Source: Actinoplanes flavus (lineage in GTDB: Bacteria; Actinomycetota; Actinomycetes; Mycobacteriales; Micromonosporaceae). Taken from it: 64,000 nt of DNA. The notes under the pieces are model-generated. The model saw only the letters and a list, made by a program, of their open reading frames with translations, did not search any database and was not told where the DNA came from. The stretch is taken from the NCBI RefSeq assembly GCF_017592555.1, contig NZ_JAGFNS010000004.1:231481-295480 (forward strand), written 5' to 3'. Positions 1-8,436 of this stretch are shown here, in pieces. The stretch's first letter is position 1. Every line of letters begins with the position of its first letter. Made by a program: the position numbers and the translations under genes.

Positions 1-40
1 GGGGTGCGCGCGGGGGGGCGGGCCGGTTTGCGGCCGGGCC

Positions 41-77
41 GCGGAAGCGGGCCGATCGTGGATCGGCCCGCTTCCGC
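41..77. terminator. Perfect 17-bp stem-loop, probable terminator of an upstream gene
   Basis: Arms 41-57 and 61-77 are exact reverse complements around a GTG loop, and a short T run (79-81) follows. No gene in the window feeds it from the left, so it most likely ends transcription of a gene outside the window. It also isolates the regulator gene at 385. Confidence 0.6.
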
Positions 78-384
78 ATTTCCGGGCCGGAAGGAATTCC
101 GGCGGGCAGCGCAATCGGATTGCCGACAACCGGCCCCACCGGTCTGGATATCCTCGATCCGGTCTCCTTTATCTGATTACTTTCCGTGCCGCAAGCTTTC
201 CTGCGGTGCGATGTGCGACTCGCCAATAGCGACAGTCGAACACATGCGGTCACTCATAGATGACGGTAAGTTGCAAAGTTGTAAACGCAGGCGGCCGGGC
301 TTGGGGGGTATGGGAAGTCACCTGCCTCGACCTGGTCGGTCGCCGTCAGCTTTGTTTCCTGATCCCGATCTCGGAGATAGGCCT
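78..384. other. Non-coding stretch upstream of the LuxR-type regulator
   Basis: This 307-base stretch is less GC-rich than its surroundings, especially between about 165 and 285. An open frame runs through it in phase with the regulator, but the encoded sequence has no recognisable domain and the only good ribosome site is at 373-378. I read it as promoter and leader DNA for the regulator and see no other feature. Confidence 0.5.
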
Positions 385-999
385 GTGATTCGCGTCACCA
401 TTGCGCACAGAGGCATGCTCATTCGCCGCATGCTCGCCCAGGTTCTGGACAGGGAGAGCGACATGTGCGTTGTTGCTGAACTGGACAGCTGTGAGGAGAT
501 TACTCCGGCAGTCCAACGAGAAGCGCCGCACGTCGCCGTTCTCGATTACGCGATCCAGGAGAAGTTCGCCATATGCGACACCTGTGCGACATTGAACGAG
601 GTCGTTCCCGAATGCCGGATACTCGTCATTATGGACCGGGCGACCCCCAGTCTTCTGGGCGCGGCCCTGGCCCGGATGGTGCCCCGGGTCGGACTGCTCA
701 CCACCGATGCGTCCCCGGCACAGTTCATCGACAGTGTGCGCCGGCTGTCCCGCGGCCAGAGCGTGCTGGACACGGACATCGCCGTCGCCGCTCTGACCGC
801 GACCGCACACCCACTGACCGACCGCGAGCGTGACGTGCTGCTGCTGGCCGCCGACGGCACGCCTGCCAAGGACATCGCGGCCCGGCTCTTCCTCACCGAC
901 GGCACCGTTCGCAACTACCTGTCACGCATCACGGCGAAGACCGGCGGGCGGACGCTGGTCGAGGCGATTCGGCGCGCCCAGGAGGCCGGCTGGGTCTGA
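385..999 (+). CDS. LuxR/NarL-type regulator with degenerate receiver, RamR-like
   Basis: The 204-residue product has an N-terminal receiver-like domain (about 1-120) and a C-terminal LuxR helix-turn-helix (about 140-200, LTDRERDVLLLAADGTPAKDIA). GTG at 385 follows GGAGAT at 373-378. The receiver is atypical. The paired acidic residues near the N-terminus are replaced (IAHRG), a possible phospho-acceptor Asp remains in AVLDYAI, and the Lys before the last helix is replaced (LLTTDASP). Conventional phosphorylation is therefore doubtful. It ends 18 bases from the end of the convergent lanthipeptide operon. RamR/AmfR-type proteins activate SapB-like operons, so a pathway activator is the natural inference. 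The specific assignment rests on context. Confidence 0.8.
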   Translation: MIRVTIAHRGMLIRRMLAQVLDRESDMCVVAELDSCEEITPAVQREAPHVAVLDYAIQEKFAICDTCATLNEVVPECRILVIMDRATPSLLGAALARMVPRVGLLTTDASPAQFIDSVRRLSRGQSVLDTDIAVAALTATAHPLTDRERDVLLLAADGTPAKDIAARLFLTDGTVRNYLSRITAKTGGRTLVEAIRRAQEAGWV

Positions 1000-1017
1000 C
1001 CGGCCGCCGGGACCCGC

Positions 1018-2697
1018 TCACCCCGACGGGGTGAGCAGGTCCCGGTAGAGCGCCGACGACCGGAGCACCTGCTCGTGGGCGCCGAGCACGGCCGAACGGC
1101 CGTCGAGGACCAGCACCCGGCGGGCCCGCAGCGCCGAGCTGGCGCGATGCGCGATCACGATGAGCGTTCCGCCCCGGGCCGCGAACGCCTCCTCGGCCCG
1201 TCGCTCAGCGGCCGGATCCAGGTGGCAGGTGGCCTCGTCGAGGACGGTCACCGGTGCGGCGGCCAGATAGGCGCGGGCGAGCGCGAGCAGTTGCCGCTCG
1301 CCGGCCGACAACCGCTCCGGGCTCACCGGTGCGGTCACGCCACCCAGCCGGGCCACCAGCTGATCGGCGCCCACGGCCCGGAGCGCGGCGGCGATCTCCG
1401 CGGGGCCGGCGTCGGGACGCAGGTAGGTGACGTTCTCGTGCACCGTGCCGGTGAAGATGTACGCCTCCTGTGGGATCAGCACGCGTGCGCTGGAGAGTTC
1501 CCGCGGGGGCGCCTGCCGTACCGGCACGCCGCCGAGCTTGATCTTGCCGGACCCCGGGTCCAGCAGACCGCAGATGAGCCCGGCGAGCGTCGACTTGCCG
1601 ACCCCGCTCGGCCCGACGACGGCCAGGTGGTCCCCGGGCGGCACCCGCAGATCGAGGCCGCGCAGAACCGGTTCGGCGTGTGGCCCGTACGCGAAGGTCA
1701 CACCGGTGAGGACGATGTCGTGTCCGGTGGGGGGCCGCGACAGGGCCGGAGCGCTGGACGACGGCACGGCGCCGTCCAGGATCCGGCCGAGCGTGATCAC
1801 CAGCCGCAGACCGCTGCCGCCGACCCCCTGCACGAGGGTGCCCAGCGCCGGTTGGAGCCCGCGTAGCACGTAGGTCAGGCCACCGACCACGGTGCCCGTG
1901 GTGAGACCGTGGGCGACCAGCGCGGGGGCGGCGGCCAGCAGCGCCACGAGCGGCAGCCAGCCCCCGAGCGCGTACGCGACGGTGCGCACCGCGGCCATCC
2001 GGGCCAGCGCGCGTTCGGCGGCGGCCTGTTCACGCACCGGCGTGTCGACAAGGGCCGCGCCGTGTGCCTCACCGCCGAGCGAGCGGAGGTCGCGGATGCC
2101 GGCCAGCACCATGCCGGAGACGGTGGCCAGCCGTTCGTCGGCGGCGATGTAGGCCCGCTGGCGGGACGCGGCCAGGCCCAGCGTGCCGGCGAACGCCGCG
2201 ACGCCGAACAGGAACAGCGGCAGGATCAGGGCGACGATGACGGGAGCCAGCGCGAGTACGCCCATGAGCGCCGCCAGCGTCGTGACGAGGAAGGTGCGGA
2301 TGACCACGATGAGCCCGGCGTACGAGTCACGGATGATCTCCACCTGATGGGTGACCCGGGCTACCGCGCCGTCCTCGGGGTGCCCGGACATCCGGCGGCT
2401 CAGCGCCCCGTGCACCACCATCCGGACCAGCCGGTCACGGAACGGCTCGACCAGGTCGCCGAGGTGCCGGTACACCTGGCGCGCGCCCACGGCGCCCATC
2501 GCCGCGGCCAGCATCAGCGTCGCCAGCCAGGCCAGCCCGGTCACCGGCCGCCCGGCGAGGAAACCGTCGTCCAGCGCCCGGGCCACGGCCAGGCCGCTGA
2601 CCGCCGTCGGAAGAGCCTCCGGCACGGACCACGCGGCCAGCGCGGCCAGCGGCCGGCGGGGCAGGGACGACACGCACAGGCGCAGCTCCCGCCTCAT
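1018..2697 (-). CDS. ABC exporter half-transporter (membrane + ATPase), RamB-like
   Basis: This 559-residue protein has an N-terminal membrane domain (about 15-310) and a C-terminal ATPase. The ATPase shows Walker A GPSGVGKST, a Q-loop in LIPQEAYIF, signature LSAGERQ, Walker B VTVLDEAT and an H-loop in VIAHRAS. Its ATG overlaps the stop of the upstream half-transporter as ATGA, so the two are translationally coupled. They probably form a heterodimer that exports the lanthipeptide. It is the last gene of the operon. Family membership is clear; substrate is inferred from the precursor gene 1.8 kb upstream. Confidence 0.9.
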   Translation of the reverse strand: MRRELRLCVSSLPRRPLAALAAWSVPEALPTAVSGLAVARALDDGFLAGRPVTGLAWLATLMLAAAMGAVGARQVYRHLGDLVEPFRDRLVRMVVHGALSRRMSGHPEDGAVARVTHQVEIIRDSYAGLIVVIRTFLVTTLAALMGVLALAPVIVALILPLFLFGVAAFAGTLGLAASRQRAYIAADERLATVSGMVLAGIRDLRSLGGEAHGAALVDTPVREQAAAERALARMAAVRTVAYALGGWLPLVALLAAAPALVAHGLTTGTVVGGLTYVLRGLQPALGTLVQGVGGSGLRLVITLGRILDGAVPSSSAPALSRPPTGHDIVLTGVTFAYGPHAEPVLRGLDLRVPPGDHLAVVGPSGVGKSTLAGLICGLLDPGSGKIKLGGVPVRQAPPRELSSARVLIPQEAYIFTGTVHENVTYLRPDAGPAEIAAALRAVGADQLVARLGGVTAPVSPERLSAGERQLLALARAYLAAAPVTVLDEATCHLDPAAERRAEEAFAARGGTLIVIAHRASSALRARRVLVLDGRSAVLGAHEQVLRSSALYRDLLTPSG

Positions 2698-4343
2698 CCG
2701 AACACCTCCCGGTAGGCCGGGTCCGTCCAGAGCGAACGGTGCGTGCCGACGGCGCGTACCCGGCCGGCATCGAGCCAGACCACGGCGTCGGCCCGCGCCG
2801 CTACCGAGCCGCGGTGGGTGATGATCACCCGGGTGCGGCGGCCGTCGTCGCGGTCGAGTGCCTGCTGGATCCGCATCTCGGTGACGGCGTCCAGGCTGGA
2901 GGTCGCGTCGTCGAGGACCAGCAGGCGGTCCGCGCCCCAGGCGCGCGCCAGTCCCAGGCGCTGTGCCTCGCCACCGGACATGGGCGCCCGCGACAGCGGC
3001 GTGGCGTACCCCTCGGGCAGTCGGCTGATGAAGTCGTGTGCCTGCGTCGCCCGGGCCGCCGATTCGGCGTACCGGGCACCACGGTCCAGCGAGATCGCGT
3101 CGCCGAGCGTCGATCCCACCAGTGCCGGCCGCTCGAACGCGCACCCGATGGCCTCGCGCTTGGCGGCGTGCCCCAACGAGGGCAGCGGTACCCCGTCCAG
3201 GGACACCGTCCCGGAGTCGGGATCGCGCAGCCGGCACGCGAGCGCGGCGAGAACCGACTTGCCGGAGCCCGAGCGGCCCACCACGGCGACCGAGGTGCCC
3301 CCGGGGATGTCGAGCTCGACACCATCGAGCACGGTACGTCCGGCGTCGACGACCGTGACGGCGTCGAACCGCAGCGTGCCCGTGCCGGGCGGGAGCCCGG
3401 CGGCGCCGTGCTCCAGCGGATCGACGGCGAAGACCTCGGCCAGCCGGCCGACCCCGGCGCGGGCCCGGGCCAACCGGCTCAGCACTCCGGTCAGGGTGCC
3501 CAGCCCCGCCCCGAGCATCGCGTACTGACTGGCCGCGAAGAGCTCGCCGGCGCTGATCCGGCCCGCGTCCAGGGCCAGGCCGCCGGCGGCGAGCACGGCG
3601 ACCAGCACCAGCGGTCCGGCGATCCCCGCCTGTGCGCTGGCCCGCGCCAGGGCGCGCCAGGTGAGCAGCCCCTGAGCGTGCAACTCGGGCAGCGGATCGA
3701 GAATGCGCCGGCATTCCCGCTCCAGGGTGCCGGCGGCCGCGATGGTACGGGCACCGGTCAGCGACTCGCCCAGTCGTGCCGCGATGGTGCCCTGGACCCG
3801 CTGATAGCCGGACAACAACCGGGAGGTACGCCGGGCGAAGACCACCAGCACGACCGCCACCAGCGCCACGCCACCGAGGAAGGCGACCGCGAGCCAGGGG
3901 TCGATGACGGTCAGCAGGACGAGGCTGCCCACCGGTGGCACCAGGGCGGTGGCCATCAGCACGGCACCGGGGCCGGCTTGCGCGGCCTCGGGGGCGTTTC
4001 CGGACGCGCGGCCCACCAGGTCACCCACCTCGAACCGGCCGGCGCCCCGCGCGTCCAGCCGGAGCATGTGGCTCACCAGGCGCCGGCGCAGCCAGGCGGT
4101 GGTGTCCGCGGCACAGGCGCCGGCGATGAACGCGTCGGCCACGTCGACGAGCACCCCGACCATGATCAGCGCACCCGCCCAAAGGAGCCAGCGGCGGTCG
4201 TCGCCGCCACCGATCACCGCGTCGACCGCCCGGCCGAGCACGGTGGGCAGCGCCAGCGTGCCGGCCGAGCCGGCCAGCGCGGTGAACGTGATCAGCGGGA
4301 GCCAGAGCCGGCTCCGCCACACCACGGCGCCGAACGTCAACAT
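2694..4343 (-). CDS. ABC exporter half-transporter (membrane + ATPase), RamA-like
   Basis: The 549-residue product has a membrane domain of about 300 residues and a C-terminal ATPase with GRSGSGKSV (Walker A), MSGGEAQR (signature), LLVLDDAT (Walker B) and an H-loop in IITHRGS. Walker B ends in Asp-Asp rather than Asp-Glu, so the catalytic Glu is missing, while the partner keeps Glu. One ATP site of the heterodimer may therefore be degenerate, as in many heterodimeric exporters. ATG at 4343 follows GGGGAGAGGA. A strong hairpin lies between this gene and the precursor gene. Confidence 0.9.
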   Translation of the reverse strand: MLTFGAVVWRSRLWLPLITFTALAGSAGTLALPTVLGRAVDAVIGGGDDRRWLLWAGALIMVGVLVDVADAFIAGACAADTTAWLRRRLVSHMLRLDARGAGRFEVGDLVGRASGNAPEAAQAGPGAVLMATALVPPVGSLVLLTVIDPWLAVAFLGGVALVAVVLVVFARRTSRLLSGYQRVQGTIAARLGESLTGARTIAAAGTLERECRRILDPLPELHAQGLLTWRALARASAQAGIAGPLVLVAVLAAGGLALDAGRISAGELFAASQYAMLGAGLGTLTGVLSRLARARAGVGRLAEVFAVDPLEHGAAGLPPGTGTLRFDAVTVVDAGRTVLDGVELDIPGGTSVAVVGRSGSGKSVLAALACRLRDPDSGTVSLDGVPLPSLGHAAKREAIGCAFERPALVGSTLGDAISLDRGARYAESAARATQAHDFISRLPEGYATPLSRAPMSGGEAQRLGLARAWGADRLLVLDDATSSLDAVTEMRIQQALDRDDGRRTRVIITHRGSVAARADAVVWLDAGRVRAVGTHRSLWTDPAYREVFG

Positions 4344-4406
4344 GTCTGTTCCTCTCCCCGGGACGATGCGTGCACCGCCGAGCCGTCTGCCGCGGGATAC
4401 GGCGGG

Positions 4407-4440
4407 GCGGCCGCGAACGGAAGATCCCGTTCGCGGCCGC
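4407..4440 (-). promoter_or_regulatory. Intercistronic 14-bp stem-loop between precursor and exporter genes
   Basis: Arms 4407-4420 and 4427-4440 are perfect reverse complements around a six-base loop. No T run follows on the minus strand. The position is typical of a partial terminator or mRNA-stabilising hairpin that makes precursor transcripts outnumber exporter transcripts. The structure is seen; the role is inferred. Confidence 0.6.
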
Positions 4441-4456
4441 TGCCTGCCGGGAACCG

Positions 4457-4606
4457 TCAGTGGCAGGTGACCAGGCTCAGCGAGCTGGCGGCGCAGACGA
4501 CGAGGCTCGCCGTGCTTTCGACGCCGCAGCCGGCACTGCTGCTGCTTCCGCCGCCGGTCTCCGGGCCGCCGGTCATCTCCAGGCCCTGCAGGTCGAGAAG
4601 TGCCAT
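4457..4606 (-). CDS. Class III lanthipeptide precursor, SapB/AmfS-like
   Basis: This 49-residue peptide opens MALLDLQGLE, matching the LFDLQ-type helical leader of RamS/AmfS precursors. Its C-terminal core is ESTASLVVCAASSLSLVTCH. Two exact Ser-x2-Ser-x3-Cys motifs are present (Ser31/Ser34/Cys38 and Ser41/Ser44/Cys48), the substrate pattern for lanthionine or labionin formation. A further Cys27 lies in the leader/core linker. AAGGAGGA precedes the ATG by six bases and overlaps the synthetase stop, so translation is coupled. The gene is short and easily missed. After modification and export the product may act as a surfactant for aerial growth, as SapB does (inference). Confidence 0.9.
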   Translation of the reverse strand: MALLDLQGLEMTGGPETGGGSSSSAGCGVESTASLVVCAASSLSLVTCH

Positions 4607-4617
4607 CTGTTCCTCCT

Positions 4618-7218
4618 TCAGAGGATCGGGGATACCAACCCGTGCCGTCCGGACACGGGAACCTGTGACCGCGCCGCCTTGGCGGGCGGGATCAGCGGCA
4701 GGTGGATCGCGGCGCCCGAGCGCGCCGCGCCGACGGCGAGCAGTACTCCCGCGGTGCCGGTGGCGACATCCATCGACAGCCGCAGCAACTGGTCGCCCGG
4801 GAAGGCGAGCCCGTCGGCGTAGGGCATCGCGTGCCAGCCCAGGCCGCGCACCTGGGCGGCCACCGTGGGGTCGGTACGCGGGTCCGCGGAGCGGCCGGCC
4901 AGGTAGAGGACGATGCCGGCGCGACCGGCGAACACGCCGGACTGGATGTACATGCGCGCCTGCGCGGCCTGGTGGACGGCCTCGGCGGCGGTGGCGAACT
5001 CGTCGTCGGACCGGCGGTCGAGGTACTGGTCGAGGGCGATGCCGATGCCGATGCTGCCGGCGGCCAGGTAAGGCATGGTGCGCCAGCCCTCGTCGACCTC
5101 CATCGCGCCGTTGTCGCGGGTGACGCAGCGTCGCAGGTCCTGCCGCAGGGCGACCGCGGCCCGGTCCAGATAGTCCCGGTCACCGGTGAGGTCGTAGGCC
5201 CTCATCAGCAGCAGGGCCGGTCCCGACGAACCGCGGAACAGCCCGGCGTAGGGGTTCGCCAGCCCGCTGGTGGTAGGAACCGACTCCACGTCCCCGAGCC
5301 GCTCGCCGACCAGCTGTGCCGCCCGTAGAGCCAGCTCCCGCAGGACGGCATCGCCGGTGTTCTCGGCGAAGTGGGCCAGGTTCAGGCCGATGCCGGCCAG
5401 GCCGCCCATCAGGTCGAGGCCGAGACTCTGCCAGTCGTCGCTGAGGCACATGTCCAGCAGATCCAGTGCCTGCTGACGGTGGCCGAGGTGGTCGAGGGTG
5501 AACGCGACCCCGTGCAGGCCGTCGTACAGCCCCAGCATCGTCCCGTGCGGCGGCTTCTTCACCCGGTCCAGCAGCCATTGCTCCAGTTCAGGTTGCCGCG
5601 GCGCGCCGGTCACCGCCAGGGCGTGCAGCACGCCGGCGGCGCCGTAGGCGAGCCCGAGGCCGTTCAGCCGGAACTGCTCGATGTCGCCCGGGAAGAGCCG
5701 GTCGTCCCGCTCCGGGGAGGCGGCGGCCAGGATGCCGCGCACCATGCGGTCACGCAGATCCGGCCACTCGTCGTCGAGGGCCATCGATGGCAGCGCCCGC
5801 GGCGACGGCGACGGCGGGGCGATGACCTTCACCGCCTCGGCGAGAAATCCGTCGGGTAGCGGGAAGTGCTCGGCGATGATCTCGGCGAAGTGGTGCGCCT
5901 TGTCCCGGGAGAGCCACAACAACGGGGTCATCGGCAGGAACAGCGCCAGCCGCAGGCACGCCAGGGCGTACCGGTCGACGTCGGCGCCGGTGGTGCCCGA
6001 CGGCGCGGCGAAACCCTGGTTGCCCAGGCCCGGACGGGCATTGTCGGAGACGAGCGAGGTCACCTCGAAGTCCAGCAGGGTCACCGTGTCGTCATCGTCG
6101 ATCATGATGTTGAACAGGTGCAGGTCGCCGTACACCACGCCGCGTTCGTGAATGCCCCGCAGCGTCGTCTCGATCTGCCCGTGCACCTTCACCGCCCATT
6201 CGGCGTACGCCGCGAAGTCGTCCGGGACCGCACCGACGTCGATCAGCGGGTAACGCCGCACCAGAGCGCGGTGCAGTGGCCTGCCCGCCACGTGCTGCAT
6301 CGCCATGAACCGGTGGTCGCCGACGTCGAACACGTCGTACACCTCCGGCACGCCCGGCACGCCGGCGAGCTGCCGCAGCACATCGTGCTCACGGTTGATC
6401 CGGCCGACCGCGTCCGCGCCGGTGCTGTCCAGGCCGGCGTGCGGGCGGCCCTCCTTGAGCACCACCTGCCGGCCGGTCCGGGTGTCGCGTCCGAGGTACA
6501 CCCCGCCGCCGTTGGAGAAGTGCAGCACGCTCTCGATGGCGTAGGGCAGGTCCGCGACCGTGACGGCGTTACGGGCGGCCAGGTGCGGGCCGAGGAAACC
6601 GGGCACGGTGATCCAGGGCGGCACGTAGAAGACCGGGTCGCGGCGGTCGGGCACCAGATCGCCCTTGTCGTCCGCGATGGCCAGCACCACCTGGCCGCCG
6701 TCGGCGACGCAGTACCGGGAGGCGAACCCGCCGTAGCGCACGTACAGAGGTCCGTCGCCCCAGCGTAGGTCGCTGAGGATGTACGGGCCGGGCTCGCCGT
6801 GGAGCAGCTCGCCCAGCTCGGTCAGGACGCGCTCGCAGGCGTCCTCGTCCGGCGGGTAGATGGTGACCAGCTTGCCGCTGTACCCGCGCGGGGCGTACTT
6901 CGAGCTGCGCAGCCAGAGAGCGGGACCGGAGCGCAGGAACTTGAACTCCAGACCCCGCGGCACGCAGTAGTCCCACACCTTGTCGAGCACGCGTTCCGCG
7001 TTGTCGAGGCAGGCCGAAACATGGATCTTCCACCCCTGCATCGGCAGGTCCAGGTTCTCGGGGAGGAAGACCAGCCAGTCGTCCTGCTCCTCCCGGCGCC
7101 AGCCGGCGGGAAGCGTACGGCCGGCGGTGGAGAACGAGACGCCCGCGTTGGCCGCGGACCGGAGCGCATCGTAGAACACCGGGCTGGCCATGCAGAACGC
7201 CTCGTAACGGCTATCCAT
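4618..7218 (-). CDS. Class III lanthionine synthetase LanKC (RamC-like)
   Basis: The 866-residue protein begins MDSRYEAFCMASPVFYD, like RamC/LabKC enzymes. It has an N-terminal lyase-type region, a central Ser/Thr kinase-like domain (VVYGDLHLFNIMI catalytic loop, LLDFE metal site) and a C-terminal LanC-like cyclase. The cyclase has SSG and AGSIG where LanC proteins carry zinc-binding Cys and Cys-His, as expected for class III. It phosphorylates precursor Ser residues, eliminates phosphate and closes the rings. Start 7218 was chosen over one 36 bases upstream because GAGGGGG precedes it and it matches family N-termini. It is the first gene of the operon, 11 bases before the precursor. Confidence 0.93.
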   Translation of the reverse strand: MDSRYEAFCMASPVFYDALRSAANAGVSFSTAGRTLPAGWRREEQDDWLVFLPENLDLPMQGWKIHVSACLDNAERVLDKVWDYCVPRGLEFKFLRSGPALWLRSSKYAPRGYSGKLVTIYPPDEDACERVLTELGELLHGEPGPYILSDLRWGDGPLYVRYGGFASRYCVADGGQVVLAIADDKGDLVPDRRDPVFYVPPWITVPGFLGPHLAARNAVTVADLPYAIESVLHFSNGGGVYLGRDTRTGRQVVLKEGRPHAGLDSTGADAVGRINREHDVLRQLAGVPGVPEVYDVFDVGDHRFMAMQHVAGRPLHRALVRRYPLIDVGAVPDDFAAYAEWAVKVHGQIETTLRGIHERGVVYGDLHLFNIMIDDDDTVTLLDFEVTSLVSDNARPGLGNQGFAAPSGTTGADVDRYALACLRLALFLPMTPLLWLSRDKAHHFAEIIAEHFPLPDGFLAEAVKVIAPPSPSPRALPSMALDDEWPDLRDRMVRGILAAASPERDDRLFPGDIEQFRLNGLGLAYGAAGVLHALAVTGAPRQPELEQWLLDRVKKPPHGTMLGLYDGLHGVAFTLDHLGHRQQALDLLDMCLSDDWQSLGLDLMGGLAGIGLNLAHFAENTGDAVLRELALRAAQLVGERLGDVESVPTTSGLANPYAGLFRGSSGPALLLMRAYDLTGDRDYLDRAAVALRQDLRRCVTRDNGAMEVDEGWRTMPYLAAGSIGIGIALDQYLDRRSDDEFATAAEAVHQAAQARMYIQSGVFAGRAGIVLYLAGRSADPRTDPTVAAQVRGLGWHAMPYADGLAFPGDQLLRLSMDVATGTAGVLLAVGAARSGAAIHLPLIPPAKAARSQVPVSGRHGLVSPIL

Positions 7219-7385
7219 CGCGTTGACCCCCTCGATCCGCCGGCATCTCGCCAATGACGATGCGGCAGTGGGGGAGACATCACTAGGCGTCTATCTCACA
7301 ACCTGTACCCGGGTTCCGCGGCGGCGGCGTCGGGATTGTGTGACCAGCTGATGTGATTCGTGCGTTTGTTTTGCATGAGCGCAGG

Positions 7386-8045
7386 TCAGCGGTTGCCGCC
7401 GCGGAAGATGCGCAGGAAGAAGAGGAACACGTTCAGGATGTCCAGGAAGATCGACGCCGCCAGCAGCGGGGCCGAATCGATGTCCCGCGAGCGCCGCAGC
7501 CGCTGGAAGTCGAACATGATGAACCCCGCGAAGATCACCAGGCCGAGGATCGAGTAGATCAGCGCGCCACCCGGGATGTTCACGAAGATCAGTACGATGC
7601 CGAAGACCAGCAGGCCGACCAACGCCCAGAAACACAGCCGGGCCAGCGCCGACAGGTCCCGGCGGGTGGCGTACCCGGCGGCTCCGAAACCGGCGACGAA
7701 CAGCGCCGTCGCCGCGCCCGCCTGCCACAGCGCCTGCGGGTCGGTGTTCGCGTAGTAGACCAGCGTCGGCGCGAGCGCGACACCCATCAGCAGCCCGAAC
7801 GCCCCGAGCAGCGCGACCGTCGTCTCCTTCGACTTGCGGACCGTGAACTGCATGGCGATCAGAGCCGCGAACGACGCCAGATAGGCCATGAACGCGGCGA
7901 AGCTCGGCAGGTTGCGGCCGAGGTAGGCGCCGAGCGCGAACAACGCGGTGGTGCCCGCCACGTACCCCATCGTCTGCGCGAACAGGGTGTGGGCGCGATC
8001 CCGGGTGGCCATCGCGGCCGGACGGTACGGATAGGCCTCGTCCAT
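7386..8045 (-). CDS. Bax inhibitor-1/YccA-family membrane protein
   Basis: This 219-residue protein has about seven hydrophobic helices. The family signature is near the C-terminus: GFIMFDFQRLR followed by SIFLDILNVFLFFLRIF. GGAGG lies seven bases before the ATG. Members are integral membrane proteins, some shown to be Ca2+/H+ leak channels; the bacterial role is poorly known. It appears monocistronic. Its promoter must lie in the 391-base divergent space it shares with the SARP regulator. Confidence 0.85.
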   Translation of the reverse strand: MDEAYPYRPAAMATRDRAHTLFAQTMGYVAGTTALFALGAYLGRNLPSFAAFMAYLASFAALIAMQFTVRKSKETTVALLGAFGLLMGVALAPTLVYYANTDPQALWQAGAATALFVAGFGAAGYATRRDLSALARLCFWALVGLLVFGIVLIFVNIPGGALIYSILGLVIFAGFIMFDFQRLRRSRDIDSAPLLAASIFLDILNVFLFFLRIFRGGNR

Positions 8046-8436
8046 CGGAAGTCCTCCGCGGTCGTAGTCGTCTGGCCCTACTCTGGCCCCGCGCGATCAT
8101 CCTGACCTCCTTCGCCAGGGATGAGATCCGGCGTCACCTACGGTCGCGGACCTTCACGTGCTTGGTGCAGTGCCCGGCTCGCGCCGCCGCTCCGGTGGAG
8201 AGATCCGGGTAGCGGTCCCGGGACCGTGAACAGGACCGAGCCACCCCCGTTTCATGTGGCCCGGTCCGTCCCCGGTTCCGGCCTTTCCGCTGGCCGGTTC
8301 GATCGTGTGACACCAAGCGTGACTCAGCGCTGTTAATGAACTGTTGTCGCCGAGGCCCGCCGGATGTGAGGCTGGTCGTCGGGCGAGTGACGGCATGCCG
8401 TCGCGGCTTGAAGACGTTCGAGGACGGGAGGCCGCG
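8046..8436. other. Divergent intergenic region, BI-1 gene / SARP regulator
   Basis: These 391 bases hold the ribosome site of the minus-strand gene (at its left edge) and that of the plus-strand regulator (GGGAGG, 8425-8430). Open frames cross it but none has a recognisable domain or a good start. Promoters for both genes are expected here; I could not place them confidently. Confidence 0.5.

Noticed and set aside
1075..5123. Long plus-strand frames antisense to the lanthipeptide exporter and synthetase
   Set aside because: They are typical high-GC shadow frames without domains; the minus-strand genes have all expected motifs.
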